From: Cannabis sativa
Lineage: Eukaryota > Streptophyta > Magnoliopsida > Rosales > Cannabaceae
Length of the DNA: 64,000 nucleotides
Direction: 5' to 3'
Assembly: GCF_029168945.1 (NCBI RefSeq)
Contig: NC_083607.1
Location: forward strand, 38,425,257 to 38,489,256
Part shown: positions 32,966 through 45,932 of the stretch, in pieces
Numbering within the stretch: the stretch's first letter is position 1
Layout: the number at the start of each line of letters is the position of its first letter
Translations under genes and position numbers: made by a program
Notes under the pieces: model-generated
What the model was told of the DNA's origin: nothing
Databases searched by the model: none
The model's input: only the letters and a program-made list of their open reading frames with translations

Positions 32966-34583
32966 ATGCTTTCAGATATAACTCCTTCCAATGTTCCGTC
33001 CTCTTCCACTCAAGAAGAGGATAATCCCACTCCCTCAGTTGAACCAACTGAGAAAACTACTACCAAAGTTCCTGTTCAGAAGATCACCGCTCCTCGTCGT
33101 AGTGGGAGGGTTTTCACAAAACCAGCTCGTTATGGCTTGGTTGGTGAAATCAATATGGTCGTTGGTGATGGTATTAATGACGACCCATTAAACTATAAAC
33201 AGGCAATGGCAAGTCCGCAACGGAAACGATGGTCAGCCGGCATGGATTCAGAGATGGATTTCATGAAAAAGAACAAAGTCTGGGAATATGTAGACGCACC
33301 CAATGACTATCGTCCAATCGGATGTAAGTGGGTTTACAAGAAGAAAAGAGGCGCTGGAGGCGAAGTCGAAACTTTTAAAGCTAGACTTGTAGCCAAGGGT
33401 TATACCCAAAGAGAAGGTGTGGACTATGAGGAAACTTTTAGTCCTGTTGCCATGCTCAAATCCATCTGAATTCTTCTCTCCATAGCTGCCGCTTTCGATT
33501 ATGAAATTTGGCAAATGGATGTCAAGACTGCCTTCCTTAATGGGGTACTTGAAGAAACCATCTATATGGAGCAACTAGAAGGCTATGTTCTTCCAGGGCA
33601 GGAAAAGAAAGTTTGCAAATTAAATAAGTCTATCTATGGAGTTAAGCAAGCTTCTCGCTCATGGAACAAAAGGTTTGATGAAATCATCAAGACCTACGGC
33701 TTTCTTCAGAATGAAGATGAACCTTGTGTTTACCAACTCAAGGAAGACCAAGTAGTAGTATTCCTGGTCCTATAAGTTGACGACATTTTGATTATTGGAA
33801 ACAATATCAAGAAAATGACTAACATCAAGGAATGGCTTGACACTCAATTCGATATGAAAGATTTGGGTGAGGCAGCCTATGTTCTTGGTATTCAGATCTC
33901 TTGCTCTCTCTCAAACAACCTACATTGACAAAGTTTTAGAGAGATTCTCCATGAACAACACCAATGGGGCGAATATGCCTTCTAGATATGGTATTCGTCT
34001 ATCTAAGGAACAGTCTCCTAGTGATCCTCTAGAGATAGAGGACATGGCGAAAATTCCTTATGCTTCTGTAGTTGGAAGTCTAATGTATGCAATGTTATGC
34101 ACTAGACCTGACATCTGCTATGCAGTTGGAATCGTGAGCAGGTATCAGTCAAATCCAGGTCACGAACATTGGAATGCAGTTAAGTATATTCTGAAATACT
34201 TAAAGAGTATAAGAAATCTTGTGTTAGTCTACAAGGGTGGTGCTTTAAATCCCATAGGCTATACCGATTCAGATTTCTAGGCATGTCTTGAAGACAGGAA
34301 ATCTACATCTGGGATGGTGTTTACTCTTGGGGGTGGAGGAGTGGTTTGCAAAAGTGCTAAACAAACCGCGATATCAGACTCTACGATGGAAACAGAATAC
34401 ATAGCTGCAGCAGAAGCTGCTAAAGAGCTTGTCTGGCTGAGAAAGTTCTTCACCAGTATCGGTGTCGTGCCTGGAATGGAAAAGCCTCTTGTCCTACTTT
34501 GTGATAACAATGGAGCAATAGCCAATAGTAAGGAACCTCAAAGCCACAAGAGAAGCAAACACATAGAAAGGAAATATCATATC
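32966..34583 (+). pseudogene. Copia reverse transcriptase-RNase H of H, cut by R
   Basis: Starts with an acidic linker and [17 protein letters not shown], then [97 protein letters not shown] breaks the frame after MLKSI. At the catalytic motif the Tyr codon of YVDD is a stop, leaving VDDILIIGNN. A short deletion follows after VLGIQI. Then come MYAMLCTRPDICYAVGIVSRYQ, RNase H GYTDSDF with a stop, [32 protein letters not shown] and [12 protein letters not shown], where R begins at 34584. The C-terminal 40 or so residues seen in G are lost. Confidence 0.9.
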
Positions 34584-36432
34584 TGTTGAAAATATTTTAC
34601 CAGGATCTAGATTTATTACCAAGTATGTTTGATTAGCATCCTAATATGAATTCTAAAACAATGAAATAAACACATAAGGGTTTAAGAAAACCTTACATTG
34701 GGTGCAGCGGAATATTATGACTCCTTCCATTCAGATCTCTAGCCCTTGATTCCTTTCTGTAGCAGAGCATTATCAAGATCTGAATTTGGATCTCCTTTTC
34801 TCCTTCTTTGATGCTGATTTTCCATAGTCTTACATACTATGATTGAGGTACCACTTGATGTGTGTGGGAACTACTCTATCACTCAAGGGTTTCGAAATTC
34901 TAGAGAGGAAAAGAGAGAGAAAGTGGCGTGTAGGCTTTTTCTGAAAGAAACTAATGTGCAAAGTTAAGAGTTTCCTGAAGCCAACACTTTCTATTTATAG
35001 AATGCCCTCTAGGTTTAGGTTAGAATTGTGTGGCATTAAAATAATGGAAAAAATAAAATGGTAAACATCTTGCATAGTGGGCGGCCCATATAAGGAAATT
35101 GGGCCTCACTTTGCAACTTTCCCATTTTGTTATTTTTCATTCCCATTTTCTCAAAAATGCCAATTTTTCAATTTAACCTTTTAAATGCCAATTCTAATTA
35201 TTTAATAAATTAAAAATAATTATTAAATAATATTTCCATTTAATATATTTATTAATTTAGACACATAAAATATCTTAATTAATAAATAAACCTAGAATCT
35301 CTTTTCTTTACAATTTCACCCTTGCTTAGTGGAAATTCATAAAGTAGACATAGTCTAACTTTTTTAGAATTATAATTGATTAATTAAAATCAATTAACTG
35401 AGTCTTACAAGTAGTATGGTCTCAACTAGTATGGGGACCACGGGTCTATATAACCGAGCTTCCAATAAGTCGAACCGAATTTACCAAGTAAATTCCCTAA
35501 CTTATTAATTCCTTATTGAATCCACTCTTAGAACTTGGAATTGCACTCTCAGTCATATAGAACGCTCTATAAGTTCCATGATATAGACACGTCATTAGTT
35601 ATCCATTGTTATAATCCTAATTTGATCAATGATCCTCTATATAGATGATTTACATTGTAAAGGGATTAAATTACCGTAACACCCTACAATGTATTTTATC
35701 CTTAAAACACTTAACCCTGTATAAATGATATTTCAGCTAAGTGAAATGAGTACTCCACCATTTATTTTTGTTTGGTTAAGCTCGAAGGAAATCATCCTTT
35801 ACTTTCTATTCGCCAGATAGAATCTATAGATTCCATTATGTTAGCGCTCCCACTCAATTGCACTACCGTGTTCCCAAAATGTATGTATCACCCTGACCCA
35901 AAAGTAGGCTTAACTAACAAATCAAAGAACACGAATAACACTCTTGAGATTGAACCTAATCATATCAGGATTAAGATCATTTGATCTAGGATCAACAAGT
36001 GATATTGAATTGAATAGATATAACGGTAAATTCTAATATATCTAATCAAAGTTCAATATCGGTCCCTTCCGATGTATACTCCATACATTCGATACTGGTA
36101 AACTTTGCCAATGTCCTGGAAAAGACATAACACTTTTCCAAGGTGTACGAATACCTATCGCTGATTATACCATGTCAGTCTAAATCCAGTGTTCTGACAA
36201 ATCAGGGAATAAACTTTCGAACATATAATGAAGATTATATTCCACTGTGCTGACAACACTATAATCATTAACAAATTCATATGTTCTAGACTTAAATGGA
36301 ATTCATACATTATATATATAATCATGAAATAAATCATGTGAACCATGCAACATAAAATTTTATTTTTGATCTTTATTAATAAGTAAATCTGATTATATTG
36401 AAATGGGTTTTATTTAGGTCACAAAACCGAAA
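34584..36432 (-). repeat. R 3' LTR
   Basis: Plus strand begins TGTTGAAAATATTTTACCAGG and ends near CACAAAACCGAAA, the diverged complement of TGTTGGGTTTTATGCCC. TATA complement CTATTTATAG is at 34991-35000. The U3 end is A1-like (AATCTGATTATATTGAAAT). The frame at 35772-35984 belongs to the antisense ORF shared by these LTRs. Confidence 0.88.
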
Positions 36433-39080
36433 AACTCCCACTTGCACTAATATAAAACAAAATGTGCATTTCAAATAATCATTAACACCTTGATATACAA
36501 ATCAAGTGTAGTAGTAGTAAACTCCTCGTAATAGGATCTGACAGGTTGAATTAAACACAACCTCTTCTCCACCATTACTCTTCCTTAATCACAAAATCAT
36601 TGATAATGTGAAATTCCTCTCTATATGTCTACTCTCTTGTGATACTGGATTCTATACTTTTGACAACTACTTCTTGGTTATTCAGGAAGTAACACTAGTA
36701 GTTAAGGCAACTTGGAACGATGCCACAAATGTATAGAACTTTCCTTAGACTGAATAAGTACCTTTCCTGCAACTTTAACATTCAGTCTCTTTCTGGTAGA
36801 CTAAGAGACTTCAGATAGGTTTTTACACTTCTCCAAAATCACTACTCCACCCCTAGAGTAATCACCATCTTATCAGTAGACTTTCTAGCACAAAGGCAAG
36901 TCTCGAAATCAGATGTGGTGTAGTCTAAGAGTTTTAAACACACCCTTATTGACTAACATATAGTTCTTCTCCTTAATCCTAAGATTTACTTGATTGTCTT
37001 CTAATGTTCCTCTCCTTGATTAATCTGATACCTACTCATTACTCCCACTCAACAGCAGGTGTCTGGTCTAAGTCATACTAAAGCATATATGAGACCTCTC
37101 ACTGTTGATTTAAGAAATTCTTTCATGGCTTTATCTTTTCTGGAATAGTTGAGACTTTTCTTCAGATAAATAAAATCTATGCATAGAAGTTGTGAAGCTT
37201 CTATAGATTGCCTTTGAAAAGAAAATGCTTCAGCATCTTACTAAAGTAAGTTGCTTGCATTAGAGTAAGTAATTACCAGGTATACCACAAGCCATAGGTT
37301 TAGATAAACTCAAACCTATAATACTAGGAACAGGAAGTTTTGTTGAGTCCATTGAATATACTTATAGACTAAAATTTCCTTTTATGTCCTTGTAATAGAA
37401 AACTTAACGTTACTCCATGTGAATGGATTAAACCATAGTTCTCTTGGCTTTCTTCTAAGTTTCTTATCTTGAAAATCCATTACTTGTTTAAACTTACAAT
37501 GGATTTTAATCACTATTGTCTTCCAAGTCATAAGAAGGTGAGTTCCTAGAAACTCTCCCACTTCGACAAGGTACCGTGAATTATGTCTAAGAAAACTAAA
37601 TGATATTGACCTCTTCGGTTGTGTTAAGACAACAGAGGCAGTGGGATCATCTTGTAACGAATAAGATGATAGAACACTTATGGAATCAAGAAAAATATAT
37701 CTCCTTTATTTGCTATTTTATTTTCAGACTTAGTCATTCTCTTAGAAAAGTAGTAATTGTTTAAACAAACACTTTCTTATTTAATGACTATGGGATGGTC
37801 CACCCCTAATCGCTTAGAATAGCTAACAAACATGCAAACCAGGGTTAGCAGTTCTAGCTTTTCTTAAGATTTCGATTAGGTCATCCATGAATCTAGTAAT
37901 GATTTACATTAAGTATAAAACCATTGCATCACTATGAAATTATATTACCATAGAAGGATTTAGGCAACGACTAGTAACTAATTATCAATATGCAAATTGA
38001 ATTTCTGGGGAGGTAAGTTTGGATATAATTCAAAAATCAAATTAATGATCTTTGAACTGCATATCTACTAACTATTTCTCCACCCCTATCAGTTCGCAAG
38101 ACCTTTAACCACTTACCTTAATGGTTTTCCACCATTGCTAGAAATTCATGAAATTTTTCAAACATTTCAAATTTCTTTTGCATAAGGTAAAATCTAGAGT
38201 GATTGTTTTAAGAATACAACAAAAAAAATCAAGTCCACCCCTGAATGTACATCCATCTACGAATGAGATGATTATACTTTCAGTTGACATAGACATATTA
38301 ACTCTTTGTAGAGAATGATCTTGTCAAAACCACTATGAACAAGATACAAATACCGTAGATTTATAAGATATGTGGTTGTATCTTTTTATGACTTAGGTTT
38401 AATTTCATCAAAGAGTTCTTAGAATAGTGCAAGTGGATTCTGGTCACAGAATACTAAACTCATACAGTTTGGATCCATTAACAGAAAATGGTTATTAAAC
38501 ACTTGTGAAAGTGTAACTGTATAATGAGTAATTATTTCTTGGACCACCACTACTAATTTAATTCTAAGTAGATTTGCCCATACAAGTAGGAGATTTCTAA
38601 GATTGATGATTTATATTATTTCGGGATAGAATTTCGGGAATATAATCATATTCGTCATTTAATTTCTTAAGAGAAAATATAGAATGACTTTATATGATTT
38701 ATAGACCATTCATCCAATGATATGTCATTGAGCTAATTCGAAATGAAAAAGCAAAGAGGAATTAGGATAATTTCGTTTTAAATAAGAATCCAACGATGCT
38801 CCGATTAGCGAGAGTCAAAGTAATCTTATTTATACAATCTTCTTATTTCATATTGTAAAATACTAGTCTAAGGTGTCATCAATTGATGAACAACTAGATG
38901 TTGCACATACAATATTTATCTTTCTCGATCTAACACTATTATGTTAGTCTAATGGTGAAAATCCATTAGGGATTTATCTCATTAGAAAAACAATCCAAGT
39001 TAGACCAACAATGAAGATTCGAAATTAAACTACAATTTAATAACAGAAAATAACATGGTTCAATATAAATTCAGACACAA
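36433..39080 (-). pseudogene. Fossil copia pol in R
   Basis: Reverse complement of the E1/E2 fossil. The polypurine tract complement AACTCCCACTTGC is at 36433. The RRSGR-coding trace (AAACTCTCCCACTTCGAC) lies near 37551-37570. The integrase D-R-G-G trace (CTCCACCCCTATCAGTTCGC) lies near 38078-38098. No open frame of note. Confidence 0.72.
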
Positions 39081-40761
39081 TTCAGAAATTATTAATCACA
39101 TAGCAAGTAGGAATGATAAGTGAAAATACTAAAACATACAATCCTAAATAATTTCCAAGGTCTTCAACAAACTGATATCAGTGTCCTGTTTAGGCGAGAG
39201 TCAAAGCTACCATCTATTGAATAGAGTTGTCAGCTCATCTAAAATGATAAACATTCTAGCAACCTTTTATTCGATCAAGATTGGAATCCGCGTTGTCCCG
39301 TTTAGGCGAGAGTCAAGGCTATTCTATCTTATGAGCTTCCACTATTGTTTCATATTCTTGCAAGTCTTATACTGTCGCCACCATTAGGGTGATCAATACT
39401 ATATAAAAAACTTACAAGATTACTTATCTTTCGAGATTAAACGTTGCTAACTTGCTAACGAACGTTCCTCCATTAGGGAGGATTACTCACTAAAACAATA
39501 GCTATGTAAAACCAAAAATGGAGATCGAATATCCTAATAATAAAGCTCATTATTTAATGAAAGTTGTATTTTTTTTCGGAAACTTATTTTAATTTATTTA
39601 TTTTAAATATATATATTTATTTAATTAAAATTTCCAATTTAGAATGAAAAATTCTAAATATAAATTTTAATGTAATATTTATAAATCATACTTAGATGGA
39701 TATGAAAATAACGTGAATTATTTCCATCTTAGTAATAATTTCCATAAATATTTAGAAAAATATGCAATTTAAGTTGTTTCAAAATTAATTTAATTTAATT
39801 TACAACTCAAATTTAATTTTCTATAAATATATATTGCATTTCGAAAAAAGAAGTGTATAGGAATACTACTTTCGAAAATGCTTTAAAATAAAATAAAAAT
39901 AAATCCTGGAAAAAATATCTTAATTTTATGTTGGCCCAAAATTAATTAATAAAATTAATTTACAACAAAAAATATAATTTTCCTATTTAATTAAATATTT
40001 AAGAAAAATTTCAAATATTTAAGTATCATGATTAAGAATCAACTTAAATATTAATTTTCTATTTAATTAAAGACACTAGAAAAATACTTCAAGCAAAACA
40101 GATAATATCTATCAAGACTTTCATTGACTAATTAATTCAAAATCTAATTATAATATATTTTAGTTCATTTATTTTAATTAATCATTAAATGAAAAAATCA
40201 TTGATTTAAGTTGGTCCAAAATTAAAATGAATAATTTTCAACTTTAATCTATTTTTCAAATAAAATTTGAAATTTCTGCATTAAAAAAAAAAAAGCAATT
40301 TTGAAATTTTGGTAAAAAGATTAATAAAATAAAATAAAATATAATTTGAAAATTATTCAAATATAAGTTATTCTGAAATAAGATTCCAAACTTAAGATAA
40401 TTTTCAACTTTAATTAAATAACATGAAAATACCAATAAATAAGTATCATGATGAAAGAAAATCAACTTAGATATTGAAATTTTCAATTTAATTAAATGTA
40501 TTAATTCTTGTTTAATACTAGGAAAATATACTAAACTTAGATTGTACCAAAATTAATTATGAAACAATTAATTTCACAATCAATGATATTTTCCTATTTA
40601 ATATTAGAAATAATAACTAGTATAGAAATAACTATCTAGAATATATATCATTAACTAAGTGTTTTTCTAAAATTAACTTTAAAATATTAAATGAAAAATA
40701 AATTTCATATACTTTAAAAGTTAATTATGTTGCTAATTCAATTTTAATTAGGTTAGACTAA
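39081..40761 (-). other. R leader (inner part), no gene
   Basis: Holds the paired motif in reverse (GTCCTGTTTAGGCGAGAGTC at about 39183 and GTCCCGTTTAGGCGAGAGTC at about 39295). The cassette with ATTAGGGAGGATTACTCAC (about 39471-39495) is of the E1/H type. The rest is AT-rich leader up to the Mutator-like insertion. The 68-codon frame at 39181 runs over the motif pair and is not a gene. Confidence 0.65.
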
Positions 40762-40770
40762 TATAATTAA

Positions 40771-42059
40771 GGGATTTTTTCAATAATATACTTAAAATAC
40801 AAATTAATTTCAAAAATACCTTAACAAATCTCATTTACAATAATACCTTGCCACGTCTTCAAAAAATACCTTAATTTGAAATTAATATGCCTGAAACGAA
40901 ATTAATCTCAAGTTCTACTTTTTATTTTTAATTGACCTCCGTTTTCAAAAGTAACTATTTGGTTACTTAGTTATAATGTTGATAAGAAACTAATTAGTTA
41001 ATTTTACATAAAAAAAAAAAAACTTCATTTTTATATCATATAATTTGAGATACAATTTGGTTACCTCCAAACTTTATTTGTAAACATCTTAATAATCAAT
41101 TAATTATTTTTAAATTATATTATTGTATCTTATTATTTAAAATATATTTTGGTAATCTTAAAATTTATTGAAACTAATGAGTTGTTATGTAATATAATAA
41201 GCTACCACTTTTATATACCAATTATTTTGTATACCTTTTTGATACTTTAAAATTTATGTGTTTATTTTTAAATCATATTAAATTATTCAATTATTTTAAA
41301 CTTTTACGTTACTTTTTATTTTTCTTTTGTAACAACAAGTTTATTTAATAAACTAATAAATTATAATAATAAAAAAAAAGCTCACATAATTTATTAGTAA
41401 AATTAGTAAACATTTAAATTATTAATTGCTTATTTTAAAATTACACTTTTAGTTACCTTTTAAGTTTATTGTAGAAACTAGTTAGTTTTCATATATATAA
41501 TATAAGAAGTAAGCACAAATATGAAATAGTTTTATTTAGTATATTTCATAGTTTGAATATTATTGGTAAACTAAATATAAAAAAAAAAAAAATTGAAAAA
41601 AAAAAAACTAAAGAAACTAAAATGTTACCTTTGATTTCGGCTAGAAAAAAAATATTTGTGTCTCACATATCAAAATGATTATCTTAAAGTGTAGATTACA
41701 ATATGTAATTTTTGAGATCAAATAATTATTAGTGTAGCCAAAAAAAATAAATAAATTAAATATAAAAAAAAAAAGAAGAAAGAGAAAATATTTTAAATCT
41801 AAATATTTATTAAATATATGTACTGTAAAAAAAATATTAGGTGTAGAAGACATGATAATTGATACAAACATTGAGATATATTGTACAAAAAAAATAAAGA
41901 ATGTACATCACAAGGATAACCAAGAAAAGAATTTATGAACTAAAAACAAAACCAATATTAATGAAAACGTTACAAATATAATAGTAACTTTGATTATTTT
42001 AAAAGTCACGTTATTTATGTAATTGAGATGTATTTTAAGGGTCTAGATGTAAATTTCCC
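40771..42059. mobile_element. Mutator-like DNA transposon, non-autonomous
   Basis: A 1289-bp AT-rich insertion in the R leader flanked by a perfect 9-bp duplication TATAATTAA (40762-40770 and 42060-42068). A 9-bp TSD is the signature of Mutator-like elements. The ends are imperfect inverted repeats: both start GGGA, and 20 bases in both carry CTTAAAATACA (left strand as written, right end as complement). The leader sequences on either side rejoin as in G and E2 (TTAGGTTA...AACCTAATA). No transposase is present. The antisense ORF at 41641-41871 is low-complexity and hydrophobic by base composition only. Confidence 0.8.
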
Positions 42060-42068
42060 TATAATTAA

Positions 42069-43158
42069 CCTAATACAATTATTTAAATAAAGGCAAATGG
42101 ACCTTCACAATTGGGGTAGTTCATGTGAGGGGGAGCTGGGTTCAGTATGTCGTACCCACTTCTATTGGCCCCCAACTCTCACACAAGGCCCAAAAGAGAG
42201 GAATTTAACCTTAAGATAAACAATTGTTATTCATTGAATAAGCCCAAATCTAATTGGGCCTAAATAAAATTACTTATGTCAAATTTTATTTTAGCAACCT
42301 AGTCCATTTACTAAGTAAAACTTAAATGGGCTTCCTATATGCATCTAAGCCCAATGGCAAACATATAGGCTCACACAGGTCAAATGATTTAGATAGGCCC
42401 TATCATGTTACTAGGTTTACACAGATGAAAGAAGTACAAAATTTACCTGTTACAAATTATTTATAAGATCTATTGACAATTGGACTATGATTAAAATCAG
42501 ATCATTGGATTCGTCAACAAGTTAATCATAGCAATTTAGATCAAATAAATAACAGGTTTGTTAAAAAAATTTTGAATAAACAATATAAATAAATAAACAA
42601 ACATTGTCCACATAATAGATGTGAAATAAGATACTAATATAATTAAATTATTATTCTTAAATTAACCAAATAAATTTTGAAAATTTAGGGTTGCTATAAT
42701 AAACCTTAAAATCTCAAAATAAAGGAAACTAATTTTAAATTATCTAGGTTTATTTGAATCAAATTAAATATCAAATAAGATCAATGATTTGAAAGAAAGA
42801 ATCTTTAATATCACTTTCAAATCTTATAATTTAATAAAATAAACCAATTTTAAAATAGATTTGGTTAGATAATTATTATTTTAGGAATAAAATAATAAAT
42901 AAATAATAATTATCATATTTATATGTCAAAATATCTCAAATTAAGCAATATTCAAATTTCTACAAAATATCTAAGTTATTTAAATATTCAAGATATGATT
43001 TATATATTTCCAATAAGGGAAAAAATGATATATATATATAGAAAAAAAATTATTTTTAAACTTATAATTTATAAATAATTAAATATTTAACAAAATAACA
43101 AATTTTAAATTTGAAAATATTATGGTAAGTGTATCTATAAAAATACCTATGTTAATTT
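42069..43158 (-). other. R leader (outer part 1), no gene
   Basis: Starts with the conserved hairpin in reverse (42121-42186), followed by leader sequence shared with E2, H and G (for example CACAGATGAAAGAAG near 42421). From about 42550 it is diverged AT-rich DNA up to the F insertion. No gene. Confidence 0.65.
42121..42186 (-). other. Conserved leader hairpin, R copy
   Basis: TCATGTGAG (42121-42129) and CTCACACAA (42178-42186) form the stem with the same G/A difference seen in H and G. The loop keeps GTTCAGTATGTCGTACCCAC. Confidence 0.55.
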
Positions 43159-43612
43159 TGTTAGAATACTGTAAACTCTGAATATAGTCCTAATTAATTC
43201 AAGAGAATCAAACAATAAGATTAAGGAATAGCGGAAGCGTACCGGAGTCCATAGAATCGACCTTTAAATAATCTTTATTGGTATGATCTTCCAATTTGCA
43301 TCAAAACCTTTCTCTGTAAACTTTTGCTCTTGGTGATGGGGATACAAGATTGAAAAGATACGATGCAAATGGGGACCATTACCCGTTATATTACCAACAG
43401 ACAAACCTGTTGGTAATATTGATTGACTATTTCTATTTGGCCCCTCATCAAAATAGAAATTGTCTAATTGGTATCCACATATTAAAATCATGACAATCAT
43501 GCCCTTAAGTCATAAACTTTATTCCAAAATAGACCACATAAATTTGACTTATTATTTGATGACCCAACACACATTTTATATATACAATTGTGACCCCAAT
43601 AAATTTCTAACA
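43159..43612 (-). repeat. F 3' LTR (454 bp)
   Basis: Plus strand TGTTAGAATACTGTAAACTC to AAATTTCTAACA. It matches the outer parts of the 5' LTR at 50949-51697 but lacks the internal duplication there. Confidence 0.92.
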
Positions 43613-43960
43613 ATCTCCCACTGGGTCACATATGTATACATATAAATGTGTTAACCTTATTGAGCTCATAGCTTTGTCATCATAACCATAGGCATGTGCA
43701 ATCTCGTCCATTAACTATATCAACATAGGATCAAAGCGATTTTTGTTGTATCAATCACAACTAAACCCATCAATGGTCACATACATCAACATAGCCAAAT
43801 GACGTAGATCAATCATGATAATGTGGTATGAAAATTACATGCATGGTGATCTATTCATGTCAATTTTCAATTGGTCCTTCTTTACTTTATGGAGATCAAA
43901 ACTTTAGCTTAAATGTACAAAGTGAAATAAACTGAATAACATAATTTTCGATCAGAAAAT
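43613..43960 (-). other. F 3' untranslated segment, part 1
   Basis: 348 bp between the F 3' LTR and the solo LTR, with the polypurine tract at its left edge. No ORF. It resumes at 45866 with the last bases before the end of pol. Confidence 0.7.
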
Positions 43961-45865
43961 TGTTGGGTTTTATGCCCTAAATAAAACTCATTTCAATATA
44001 ATCAGATTTACTTATTAATATAGATCAGAAATAATATTTAATGTTGCATGGTTCACATGATTTATTTCATGATTATATGTACATAATGTATAAATTCATC
44101 TGAAACCCTTTTCACATACTTGATCCTGTTTATTGTGTTCTCAACATATTGGAAAGTAAACATGACTATGTGAATAAAGTTTCCTAGATTTATCAGACGC
44201 AGGGTTTTACTGATATGATAATCTACAACAGAGTTTACTTGCATTTGGAGAAGTGCTATGTTCTTTCCAGAGCATTGGTTAAAGTAAAGCTCAGGTTCGA
44301 TGCATGGAGTATGCATCAGAAGGGGCCGATATTGAACTTTGACTTAGATTTATTAAACTTACCGTAATATCTATTCAAGTCAATATCGCCTAGTTGATCC
44401 TAGATCAAATGATCTCAATCCTGTTATGATTAGGCTCGATCTCGAGAGGCTATTCGTGTTCTTTGATTTGTTAGTTAAGCCTACTTTTAGGTCAGGGTGA
44501 TACGTACATTTTGGGAACACAGTAGTGCAATTGAGTGGGAGCGCTAATATAAAAATGGAATCTATAGCTTCTATCTGGCGAATAGTAAGTAAAGGATGAT
44601 CTCCTTCGAGCTTGACCAAACGAAAATAAATGGTGGAGATCTCATTTCACATAAGCTGAAATATCATTTATACGGGGTTAAGTGTTTTAAGGATAAAATA
44701 CATTGTAGGGTGTAACGGTAATCTAATCCCTTTACAGTGTAGATCATTCATATAGAGGATCATTGATCAAATTAGGATTATAACAATGGATAACTAATGA
44801 TGTATCTATATGGTGGAACATATAGAGCATTCTATATACTGAGAGTGCAATTCTAAGTTCTATGCGTGGATTCAACGAAGAATTAATAAGTTAGTGAATT
44901 TTAGTAATAAATTCTTTATCTACTTATTGGAAGCTCTGTTATATAGACCCATGGTCCCCGCACTAGTTGAGATAATATTGCTTGTAATACTCATATAATT
45001 GGTTTTGATTAATCAACTTTAATTCTCAAATTAGACTATGTCTATTTGTGAATTTTTCACTAAGTAAGGGCGAAATTGTAAAGAAAGAGTTTTAGGAGAA
45101 TATTTGTTAATTATGATACTTTGTATGGTTCAATTAATAAATATGATAAATGACAATATTATTTAATAATTATTTATAGCTATTAAATAGTTAGAATTGG
45201 CATTTAAATGGTTGAATTTGAAAATTAGCGTTTTTGAGAAAATCAGATGCAGAAAAGATAAAACTGCAAAATTGCAAAAAGTGAGGCCCAAATCCACTAT
45301 GCATGGCCGGCCACTTTTGTAGGGTTTTCCCTCTGATATTTTCATTATTTTAATGCCAAATAATTCAAACCTAACCCTAGTGGAATGCTATAAATAGATA
45401 GTGAAGGATTCACGAAATTTACACTTAAATTTCACACTTTTTCTTCTGACTTTTCATTCAGAAAAAATTGAGCCTTCTCTCTCCCTATCTGGCCGCCCAC
45501 TCCCTCTTTCTCTTCTTCCTCTTAAATTTCGAAATTCTTAGTGTGAGAGTAGTGCCCACAAATAGCAAGTGATACCTCAATCATAGTGAGGAAGATCGTG
45601 AAGAAAGAATTTCAGCAAGAAGAAGTTTTAGCACTAAAGAATCAGAGAAAGAGATCCAGGTTCAGATATTGATAATGCTCTGCTACAGAAAGGAATCAAG
45701 GGCTAGATATCTGAACGGAAGGAGTCATATTATTCCGCTGCACCCAATGTAAGGTTTACTAAACTTTATATGTGTTTATTTCATCGTTTTAGAAAGTTCA
45801 TATTTAGGGTGTTAATCAACATACTTGTTAGTAGATCTATGATCCTGGTAAAATAATTTCCAACA
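43961..45865 (+). mobile_element. Solo LTR of the E-family
   Basis: A complete 1905-bp LTR (TGTTGGGTTTTATGCCC to TAATTTCCAACA) with TATA box at 45388-45397 and no attached interior. A perfect TSD AAAAT flanks it at 43956-43960 and 45866-45870. It is the product of recombination between the two LTRs of one inserted element. It is close to the E2 LTRs, so E-family activity came after insertion of F. Confidence 0.95.
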
Positions 45866-45932
45866 AAAATATCCAAAATACACATGTTTCATGAAACAAA
45901 TAAAACACACTAAAGACAAACTCCCACTGAAT

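Noticed and set aside
41641..41871. Hydrophobic small membrane protein in the Mutator-like element
   Set aside because: The frame is a product of A/T runs (Phe, Leu, Ile-rich), with no homologue visible and no supporting signals.
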